Assembly: GCA_903813345.2 (NCBI GenBank)
Contig: CAIIXF020000003.1
Span: 23,825,248 to 23,889,247, forward strand
Length of the DNA: 64,000 nucleotides
Direction: 5' to 3'
DNA from: Owenia fusiformis
Lineage: Eukaryota > Annelida > Polychaeta > Sabellida > Oweniidae
Translations under genes and position numbers: made by a program
Notes under the pieces: generated by a model
Database searches by the model: none
Told to the model about the DNA's origin: nothing
What the model saw: only the letters and a program-made list of their open reading frames with translations
In this document: piece after piece, positions 10,901 to 22,900 of the stretch
How the letters are laid out: every line of letters starts with the position of its first letter
Position numbering within the stretch: the first letter of the stretch is position 1

Positions 10901-13900
10901 AACTCATCAATGCAACTTTAGTTTTTGATTTGAAAGGTGCACTCTGATTGAACTGCATTAGGATAGAACAAAAAAACATGAAACTTAAATAGAACTGATA
11001 TTTTTATGTGACCTTATTAAAACATACCTGATAATAAAAGAGCCCCTATCTTCTAAAAGCTGTCTGTCTGTGCTAAATAATTTCAATAAATCCACCATGA
11101 ATCTGGTGAAAAATTTGTTCATTGAATGTGACGCATTGATGCCCTCTTGTATAGAATCTGGAATTTTGGAGTCGGGTGATTTCGGTGAGAATTGTTTCCC
11201 AGCTTCACTCGATGATATCTCTGCTAAAACTTCAAGATCTAATAGTACCACCTGTAATAAGATGTAATCTCTAATAGTACCACCTGTAATAAGATGTAAT
11301 CTCTAATAGTACCACCTGTAATAAGATGTAATCTCTAATAGTACCACCTGTAATAAGATGTAATCTCTAATAGTACCACCTGTAATAAGATGTAATCTCT
11401 AATAGTACCACCTGTAATAAGATGTAATCTCTAATAGTACCACCTGTAATAAGATGTAATCTCTAATAGTACCACCTGTAATAAGATGTAATCTCTAATA
11501 GTACCACCTGTAATAAGATGTAATCTCTAGATTTTCAATGTTTTATTATTTTTAATACAAAGGACGGTAAGCCAGTTCATGTACAAAAGTCTTCATACAT
11601 ATTCATTCCCTTTTAGACTAGACATGGTATTAAAATGGAAAGGGACTAAATGTGTTTACAAAAAAAAACAGAACCAATTAATTTTACTTTAAAATAGGTT
11701 GCATGTTTTATATCTGAAGCAATGTACAATTAAACTTGTATATCTAAACACATGTCTAATCCGAACCCCTCTCACTTTTTTTCGGTCCCAAATTTATCAA
11801 TCTCCCATTTATAAACATGTTTATACAAGGCATCAAGATGCAGAATTTCTGATATACCCTCCACAAGAAAATTGGAGACAATAACAATATAACACCACTA
11901 CCTTATCCAAACACTTTTGGCCAGACTGAGAGGTGTTCAGATTGGACAGATTTTACTGTATGTCTCCCTCTCCCGGCAGTATATGATACTAACCTCATCT
12001 GCTGGGTCTGACAGTGTTTTCAACAGAAGTGGGAACAACTCGTCCACATGTATAAATATCTGGAAAAAATAGGTTGTGTTTTAACTTTGAAACAACAGAC
12101 CTTTCCAATAAATTATGACCACTTTAGGTGAATCAAGCAAACAATTAGTTTGTTGGCTAGATTTATGATGTCATATGTTTAGGCAGGATTTCTTTTCAAT
12201 TCAATTTATTTCGTAGACAAAATGATAAGAAGTTCAAGACAAGAACACAAATGTGTACAATATGTCCCCACCTATGGGTAATCCTGTCAAATGGTTATCC
12301 TAAAAATGAGTAGACAAGACTTTACCGACACAATTTGAGGATGGAGAATCCAAAATGGCCACCTTAAAATTTACCAAGAATGCCAAAAAATTAGTCAGTT
12401 CTAAATTTTCATACTAAGAACTACCCCTGAAAATTTGAAATTGATCCGTCTCACAGTTAACCAGAAAACATGTACTAAGAACCACCCCTGAAAATTTGAA
12501 ATTGATCCTTTACACAGTTAACCAGAAAACATGTAAACAAGACTTTACAGACAAGATTTGAGGACAGAAAATCCAAAATGGCTGCCTTGACATTTATCCA
12601 GAATGCCAAAAACTAATCTGTTCTAGATTTTCATACTAAGAATCATCCCTGAAAATTTGAAATTGATCTACCAAACAGTTCACCTGGAAATGTGTAGACA
12701 AGACTTTACAGACGAGATTTTACGACAGAAAATCCAAAATGGCTGCCTTGACATTTACCCAGAATGCCCAAAAACTAATCAGTTCTAGATTTTCATACTA
12801 AGAATCATCCCTGAAAATTTGAAATTGATCTACCAAACGGTTCACCTAAAAACGCGTAGACAAGACTTTACGCGCAAGATTTAATACGGAAAATCCAAAA
12901 TGGCTGCCTTGACATTTATCCAGAATGCCGTAAAAATAATCAGATCTAGATTTTCATACTGAGAATCATCCCTGAAAATTTGAAATTGATCTACCAAACG
13001 GTTCACCTGAAAATGCGTAGACAAGACTTTACAGACAAGATTTGTAGGACGGAAAATCCAAAATGGCTGCCTTGACATTTACCCAGAATGCCCAAAAACT
13101 AATCAGATCTAGATTCTCATACTAAGAATCATCCCTGAAAATTTGAAATTGATCTACCAAACGGTTCACCTGAAAACGCGTAGACAAGACTTTATAGACA
13201 AGATTTTAGGACGGAAAAATCCAAAATGGCAAACAATAAAAAAGAGATTATGAGTTTTTGCTGAAATCTTTTTACAAAATTATCACATATAACTACTGTT
13301 AACAATAACATAAGCTTTTACAACAAAGTACACCTGAAATTATTTATAAAGCTACTAAAAAGTTAAAGTATGAAAACTGAAAGACACCATTCAATATGAT
13401 ATAAAGTATTATCGTGCGCTAACTTTTCTTAAAACATTCAAAATGGCTGACATGACTGAGCTAACAGGTCCAAAACCTAATCAGATCTAGAATGAAGTGA
13501 GCTGAACAAGATATTTAAGTTTTAAAAGCAACTGTGAAGCCGTTTTTCTTAAAGTTTGCAGACAAGGATTTTAGCATTTGACTTCAAAATGGCCGACAGG
13601 AAGTAGGTATCGAGTAAATTTTTTTTCATCCACATCTGTATGCACTCATAAGTTATCCCTGAAAATTTGAAGGTGATATCTGTAGCGGTTTTGGAGAAAA
13701 CTGCCGGACGTACGGACGGACAGACGGACAGACAGACGGACAGACAGACAGACAGACGGACGGACAGACGGACGCGCCTAGGCCGACAATATGGCCCCAC
13801 ACTATGTGGTAGGGACATAAAAATGCTATGTCTACTCTGAATCTATTGTTTTTACCTTTTTGGGAGACCTTCAACTTTTTTGGTACCCAAATGAACCAAC

Positions 13901-16900
13901 TCCAAAACTGTTGTCCTTACAGAGGAGACATGCTTACCTTATATGGTATTTTAAGATGTAAGTGGAAGATCCACCTTAAGGCCTGTATTCTGGTGTTCAT
14001 TGCCTCATGTAAAAGATGCTGTATAAGCACTGCTACTATTGAACCGACATCCAAGCCATTTCTAGAAATAACAAATCATATAGGATTATCTCCTTAAGGT
14101 GTATTATGCATGCTAGACCTGAAGCCAGCTTTTGCCAAGGGGAGACCCAGGCTCAATTTTTAGAAACTTCAAGGGGGGTTCAAATTTGACAATTTTGGCC
14201 CAAAAATTACTTGAAAAGTGCTCAAAACAGTAAAAAAAAACTGCATGATTGTGAGACTTTCTGGCCGGGAGGAGGGGGTTCACTCAACAGCTATGGGCCT
14301 GCATGTACATGTATGAAATCATAAAATGGAAGCCTAATCAAATCTGGAAAAATGAGATATTTTAAATTTCTTAAGTTTTATAGCTTGTAGTGCTTCAGTG
14401 ATCTCCCCAGAGTGTTGTCTCAACATGACACATAGTTTTAATTTCACCTCTTTTGGTCAAATTCACCTCAATATTTAATATTTTCAGCAAGGTGAAAAGA
14501 AAATTCTCAACAGGGTGGCATACAATCTTCAGATCCTCAACAGGGACTACTTGGTTTTACAAATGTTTGGGAGATCACTTGCTCTGTGTTTTTACTGAAC
14601 AAAAACATGTCAATTGACAACTGTGTTCTACACTTACATTGTTTCCTCTTTATCTGCATCTACACTAACTGTGTTTTTGTTCTCTATTGTATCGTTGTTT
14701 GGTCTATCGTCATTTGGTTTATCATTGATTGAACTATTAGAGGAATGTTTATTGGAATGTGATGAATCGTTGCTAGGTGATGTAGTCAGCTGGTCATCCT
14801 CCATTGTTATTAATCTCTGAAGTCCATTGTTTACAGCTTTCGCAACTTCACGAGTTTCTGACATTAATTAAGGATTCAGTACATGATACAACTTTAATTG
14901 ATCATAACAACTATTCTGTCCCGTATTCTGTTTGTACGATAATAAATCGGATTAAAACTATATTTGAAAACACCTACATCTATCTTGACGATTTGACGCA
15001 CTGTCCTAGACTCCGAATGGAAACTGAACATAATGAAATGCTTATTATATAGGTTTACATTATCTTTGAGCTTTGGTTGTCAAAATTCTTTCGTTTTCGA
15101 CAAACCTCCAATTTCAGCTAAACTAAATCATTCTAAGTGAAGCTGTTTTCTTTCAAATTCTCTAATATTGCGGTTGTTTGGGGATTTATTTGTGTTTTTT
15201 TACAATCATAGTTATTTTAGTTTACATGGCGAAACATTTGGAATCAAGATTCAGCTTAGTTTAGATAAAATCGGAGGTTTGTCAAAACGAAAGAATTTGG
15301 GCAACCATCTTGAATGAGGCTAACTGCAGTTAGAGTCATCCAGCTGTGGAACAGTGATTTTGCTCTTGAAAAATCAACTGTTTAGAATGAAAGTACATTT
15401 AACTGTTTTTTTTGTGAAAGGATACTTTTTGAGTGATCTTCATCAAATGAGAGACAGGGCAGTACAGCTGTAATGAGGCCAGAGGCAAAGGGAAGCATGA
15501 TTCTCCCGGCACACTGGACAAACTCCTTCAACCAAATCAGGGCAGTTGTCTGAATCAGTGGATCTACAAAGTGAAAATAGAAACAAATTATATTGTGATA
15601 TTTAAATGGTAACCAAAGCAAAGGACCACATGCAGTATGGCAAGTGATTTTAGACTGTCATATCTTTCACCATGAGCACTTTCTGGGTATAAATACAGTC
15701 GTTTTTATTGAAACAATATGCTTTCTTTCAATCGTATCAATCGAATAATTCGAAAAATTATAAATAGGGACCCCATGTCAACTATTTTTTCAAAATGTTG
15801 AACTTATTTGCTCAAAAGAGGATCTTCTTTTTCTGATTTTTATTGCATGAAAACATTATTCAGAGAGTGGGATTGATATTTTACTAGCGTGGGGACGTCA
15901 CTTTAAAGAAAACATATTGTTTTACTAAAAACCACTGTATTTATACCCAGAAAATACTCATGGTGAAAGATATGACCATCTAAAATCACTTGCCATACTG
16001 CATGCGGACCTTGAAGCATGATTCTCCAGGCAGATTGGACAAACTCCTTTAACCAAGTCAGGGCAGTTCACTGAATCAGTGGATCTACTAAGTGAAAATA
16101 TATATTTAAATGTGATATTTAAATGATATTTTGAATTCTGGGTCAAAAACTTTTCTTGTGCCATTTCAATGGTAATGGATGCATTTAGGTCACATTCACT
16201 TCTAATTTGAATTCTGGGTCAAACACCCTTCTTGTGCCATTCCAATGGTAATGGATGCATTTATGTCACATTAACTTCTAATTTGAATTCTGGGTAATAC
16301 CCAGCTCTTGTGCCATTCCAATGGTAATGGATGCAATTAGGTCACATTCATCTTTGAATTCTGGGTCAAACACTCCTCTTATGCTATTCCAAAGGTAACA
16401 CATTTAGGTCACATTAACTTCTATTTTTGATTAGTATGTTTTGTAAATAATATCACAATATGACATATATATCATTACATTCTCGATAGATTTAAAGGCC
16501 ATGGTAATTAATCAGGGGCTATTAGTGTTACATCTAATTGTTATTGTTTGGCTGGGCTATTGTTCTAATGTCAATAATAACAAATAGTTGATAAAATAAC
16601 CACACAAATACTTAATCATTTTGACCCTGAACAAATCATTTACTTTGAAATTCAAAAACAGACATTTCAAAGCCTGAATTGGGGTTGCCATTGATACACC
16701 TATTTTGTATCATGTAAACAACGGCTTTAAATTTTGAGAACATTTTTCTAAATGTGAGCAGAAGACAATAGAGACTTCAGATCAACATGAAGATTGTTTC
16801 ATATTTACTTTTCCTCAGTTTGATTTGCAATGTTGCATCAAAGGGATCCAATAAAAACAAGGCGACAAACTGTCTTAATGATAGAACATGCACTAAAAGG

Positions 16901-19900
16901 GGCCAAGAGTGTCCTAACACTTATTACTGCAATAAGAGAAAATGTTGTCAGTATAACAGGCAACCACAATGTACTGATGTCACCCTTGATGGCCAAGGTT
17001 ATCCATCAAAATGCAGAGGTGGTGGGAGCATTCGATGTAAAAGTGGTCATCGATGTGTTGTTGAAAAAAACAACCTTTATAGCATGTGCTGCAAAAATGT
17101 CATTTGTACAGATCATAATGGAGAGATACGAAGGCCAGGAGAGAGAAAATGGAAGGCAGCAGACGGATGTAATAAATGTAAATGCAAAGCACCAGATGGG
17201 AAATTGGTATGCACAGATACAAAATTATGCAGACATTGTACCAAACCATGTAAACTAGGTAAATCAACATTAAATTATTGCATAATTATCTTTTAATGAT
17301 AATATTCTGAATGGGTGATTTATATCTAATTAGAGAGAGAACATTTCATTTATAAATGTTGTTTACATTTTTTGTAAGAACTGCAAAAGCAATAAAATAA
17401 TTTTGTGGATATTTTATATGTTAGTACTTTAAAGCATAAAACACTGTCTACTGACAATTTGCTTCAATAGGAAACCATTTTGAAAAATAGTGACCATTCA
17501 TATACATTCATACATGTAACTGTCATTTTATGTTTTTCGTTAGGCCTATGATTAAAATTTTGTTATGTTGGTACTTTAGATTGAAATATATGTAAAATAC
17601 ATGTAACATATTATCATTTGGCAATACATCTAGTATGAAAATGATTACTAGTAGTGTTGTCTGATGAAGACGTTACATGTGATATCCTATACATTGAAGT
17701 AGCCTCTGTTTTTGATATATATCTTCAGGGCCATTCAGCAAATTTTCAACATGTGAGTCAAACACAAGCAGGGAAAGAAAAACAAGGATCAAACAATGTA
17801 CAAGACCACCGTTCAAAGATAAAGAATGCAATGAAATTACCATTGACTCTGAATGGTGTTCATCAACACAACCAGCACCAATGGAACCAGGTGTTCGGCG
17901 TACAGAAGCTGGGGCTATAATAACAGGGGGTAAAGAGGTGAATCCCAAATATAACTACAGGTGGATGGTGCGCTTAGTGGAATGCCAATGTGGAGGCACC
18001 ATATTGACACCTACCCATATATTGACAGCAGCTCATTGTGTCACTGAAGGGAATCTGAGGCTCATTGATCATATTACCATAAAAGCAGCAAAGCATAATT
18101 TATCCGAAACTGAGCCTTTCGAGCAAACAAGAATCATTCCCAAGTCAAATTTTACAACCCAGATTGTTAAACATGGAAACTTTAGTGCTCACTTTGATAA
18201 TGATATTGCTATACTTGTTGTTGACCCACCATTTGAATTCAATAATTACACCCAACCAATCATCCTTCCTGAAGAAGATGACAAGTTTGAGATTTCTGCT
18301 AAACGTCAATGTGTTATTATAGGTTGGGGTAGTATTGAATGCTCTTGGTCTTCAACTCAATGTCGTAACGGTTCTGAGGTTTTAAGACGTGCTCATGTGT
18401 CTTTACAAGAAAATTGCGATCTGGATCATACAAATCTCAATTGGGTAACTGATAACATGTTTTGTGCCTCTGGGCAGGAAGAGAAAGGGAAGGAAGGGAG
18501 AGACGCATGCTTTGGGGATTCTGGTGGACCCTATATGTGCAGGTCTGAAGAGAAAAAATGGATACAACAAGGAATTGTAAGCTGGGGACCTGCTAACTCA
18601 TGTGGACTTAGATCAGGCGTCTATACCAAAGTCATTAACTACATAGGATGGATTGAAGATATTGTCAACGAAGATGCATGGGGACCTTACAGTGAGTTCA
18701 CCCCTTGTTCTGAATCATGTGGGGGTGGAACAAAGCGAAGAGTTCGATCATGTCTTTCTGTACCAGTTTGTCCAGGGTACACAGATAAAGATGAAAGTGG
18801 TAACAAGTTTCAGGTGGAGGTGGTAGAATGTAACACTGATTCATGTTAAATATTTATATTGAGTTTTGATGGTGGAAACATATTTCCTTATATACGTGTG
18901 GATACTGTGTTGAACAATGAATACATGTATAGCAATAATTATCAAAGCTGGCACAAGGATATTTCAAGTAGTCCAAATAATTTGGTACATAAGCATTATA
19001 CATTAGCTGTCATCAAAACTCCTCTTAAAAGAAAGGTTAGTGAACACATTAAATCCTGTGCTAAGGGCTGATGTGAAAAAGTCAGTTCACCCATGCGGGG
19101 ACTGAACCAATGACCCGTCGCTTTCCGGATGATTGCTCTACCACTGATATACAATTGGTGTCTAATTACTTAAGATGAGTTTTAATCATTTTCCGGATGA
19201 TCGCTCTACCACTGATATACAATTGGTGTCTCATTACTTTAGATGAGTTTTAATCACTTTCCGGATGATTGCTCTACCACTGATATACAATTGGTGTCTA
19301 ATTACTTAAGATGAGTTTTAATCATTTTCCGAATGATCGCTCTACCACTGATATACAATTGGTGTCTCATTACTTAAGATGAATTTTAATTACTTAACTT
19401 AATCACTGCAGAAGTAATTCTGAGTCAATCAATACCTTACCTGCTTGCTTGCAATCTTTCACATATAAGAAATGCACATCAGCACAATAAAAAATAAATC
19501 AGAAAAATAAATTTTGTTTGAAGATAAACCAATCCATGTTTTTGCTTTATTTGTGCTTTACAGATTTGCCCTTTGTACTCCTTGAAAGTCAAGGTAAACA
19601 AATTAAGAAAGAATTGTCATGAAAGGGTAATATAGGTATAACACATAATAATCCAAAGCTCCTAAAAGCAATAGAAATGTGACAAACCTGTAGATTGGCT
19701 GTGAACTATGAGGATGTTAGTCATTGCTGGGAAGTTTGCCTTTTTGCGTTTCTTTGTGATTCCCTTCAAGAATTCCCCTAGACAAGCCTCACACCTGTAA
19801 TAAGAGAGATATTTAAATTGAAATCACCCTGCACCATCATCAGCTGGGCATACAGCCCTCTAACTAAATGTTTAATAAATGAGTTAAGGATTTAAGCCCT

Positions 19901-22900
19901 GGGCTCACTGCATTTTGGACTGATTATCATTCCTTAAAGGTGTTGACTCAAACTTTGCACAAGATTTGAAGAATTGAGTGCTATGTTTAGGAAACAATGC
20001 CTGACTGGAATGAACTAAGGGCGAACGTAATACCCGGAACGTTCGCAAATTGGTTCGGTTTTTTACCGTTCGGTTTTTTGCCGCATCCGATTTAAATTAG
20101 CCAATAAATGATACACCATTGTCTAATGAAGACCAAACAAAGCCCCGGATGTTGTCCCGTTTCTCGTTTCGTTTGGTACACAACTAAGCCCCAGGTATTA
20201 AATACGCCCTTGATGAACCAGCCACAATGCATCGAGTCTTGGGCTTCAATTCTTTTCACACTCTGCAAAATCGTTTCTATAAAATCAACTAAAAGATATG
20301 AAATAACTAAAAGAACATATTTTCAATAGAACTTTTTGCAAGGTTCAAGTTGGCAAAGTATCTATTTCGATCTATAGAGTCAAATTGCCACTTTGACAAC
20401 TATTCAACAAATGACCTTGGGTGATTTGTTGATTATCTAATGCAGTTCAGTTATATGAAATACTGTGTTCGGATTGGAATAAATAAGACACACCTTGCCT
20501 AGCTGTGTGATTTGTATTTCCTATAATTTGGACATGTCATGCTGATTACTTAAGTAATTTTTCAAAGCCTTGGTATGTTCAAAAAACAAATTATTTGTAA
20601 ATTGACATTTGACATTTCAGGTAGACTCCAATGGTCCAATATACTGATATAATGGTTCTTTTTCTCTAAATGTCAAAACTGATCATAGATCTTTCTGCAT
20701 GGTGAACGATACCTATAAATGGGAACTACATCTCATTACTGCTGGAGTGAAAAAATTACATTTAAAAAGATACCTTTTAAAATAATTAAAAATATCATGT
20801 TTTAGGAGTTAAAATGCTCTCACCAGGAAATGTTTATGGTATATATATTTATTTATGTAATATTTTATCCTTTCAAATGCTATTATTGTCAAGTTTAGAC
20901 TGGAAACAATGATCATTTGCCTATAGATTGTGATGGGAGCGCCACAGTCTAAAAGCCTAACGTGAGCCTTGAGTTATCAAATTAGAATTAACTCATATGT
21001 CAAAAACAAAATATCATTTTGAAGTCATTTTGATTGCATTTATTGTCTATTCAGGAGATTTTCAAATGTAACGTACATTTATATGAAGATCATTGTGACA
21101 TAGCAGTGCATAGGCCCTCCTGCTAGTGCTTATCCGTACATGTATTCAAAGATGTCAGAATTTAAATCAAGCGATATTAGGGTATATATTCAGAGACTTA
21201 TAACGTTTTTTCATATATCTCTCATATTTCAAATCATATGTTTTAAGACATATCAGCGTATGTATCCAGTCATATCAGTGTATGTATTGTATTCAGACAT
21301 ATCAGTGTTTGTATCCAAACATATCAGTGTATGTATTCAGTCATATCAGTGTGTGTATCCAGACACATCAGTGTTTGTATCCAGACATATCAGTGTATGT
21401 ATCCAGACATATCAGTGTATTTATCCAGTCATATCAATGTATGTATCCAGACATATCAGTGTACATATTCAGACATATCAGTGTATGTATCGAAACATAT
21501 CAGTGTATGTATCTAGACATCTAAGTGTATATATCCAAACATATCAGTGTACATATTCAGACATATCAGTGTATGTATCCAGATGTATCAGTGTATGTTT
21601 CCAGTCATATCAGTGTATGCATTCAGACATATCAGTGTATGTATCCAAACATGTATGTATCCGAGCATATCAGTGTATGTATCCAGACATATCAGTGTAT
21701 TTAATCAGACATATCAGTATATGTATCCAGATATATCAGTGTATGTATCCAGTCATATCAGTGTATGTATCCAGACATATCAGTGTACATATTCAGACAT
21801 ATCAGTGTATGTATCCAGACATATCAGTGTATGTATCCAGTCATATCAGTGTATGTATCCAGACATATCAGTGTATGTATCCAGTCATATCAGTGTATGT
21901 ATCCAGACATATCAGTGTATGTATCCAGTCATATCAGTGTTTGTATCCAGACATATCATTGTATGCATCCAAACATATCAGTGTATGTATTCAGACATAT
22001 CAGTGTATGTATCCAGTCATATCAGTGTATGTATTCAGACGTATCAGTGTATGTATCCAGACGTATCAGTGTGTGTATCCAGATGTATCAATATATTTAT
22101 CCCGATGTATCAATGTATGTATCCAGACATATCATTGTATGTTTCTAGACATATCAGTGTACATGTATGCATACAATCATATCAGACATCAGTGTATATA
22201 TCATAGCAAATATTTCATTTTACGATATCCTGGCATGTAACGTCTCTAGAGGTCCTCCGCAACATTGCAGTTTTTAGGTACAAATGAGCCATCCAAATTG
22301 AGCCTCTTTTTGAATTTGGAAGAAAAGCATTATACATATCTATATCTCGAACATGACGGTCACAATGGACCAAAATGCATTGTTTTTTAAGTCTCGACAC
22401 ACCTTTTTTCTCCTGAAAATGCTCCATCTGTCTTGAATTAGAGACATTACCTATTCACCATAATTAACATTGGTGATATACTGATACAAGTATATTTGTT
22501 CCATATGCACCATTAAATGTATGCACCTTTGTTTTTATGCAAAGGTTTGTTTGCAGATCACTGAATATGAAGGTCTCAAATATTAATGCATATACTTAAC
22601 AGATTCAGGTATGCTGGATATTAACAGCTTAACTAATTGCTTATTTTTCTCTTTCTACGCATCCTCAGAAACTGGTTAATCCCTGCTGAAAGGAAAAAAG
22701 TCACACCGTTCCTCAACTAAGACATGTTTGTATGATGAATTATCTCCCTATTTGATGGATCAACGCTATAAGTGCCAAATCGAATCATATCTCGAAAACA
22801 TTGGTTATGAATCTTAATAAATCAGTCGTTTCAGTAAATAGTTGTGTCAGGATGTATGTAGAGTCAATATTTTTATCCTATAACACTTCTTCCGTCACTT

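Noticed and set aside
13549-13874. Minus-strand ORFs with [10 protein letters not shown]-type repeats
   Set aside because: They are translations of the ACGG/ACAG microsatellite.
16830-17258. 142-codon ORF overlapping protease exon 1 in another frame
   Set aside because: The other frame has a signal peptide, ordered cysteines and an in-frame splice to the protease domain; this one is a shadow.
21245-22205. CRISPR array
   Set aside because: Repeats are contiguous without unique spacers, and the window is a spliced animal genome.
21140-22240. Protein-coding gene of 366 codons with 22-residue repeats
   Set aside because: It follows from a 22-bp DNA repeat lacking stops; neighbouring frames give the same motif, and there is no conserved domain or splice context.
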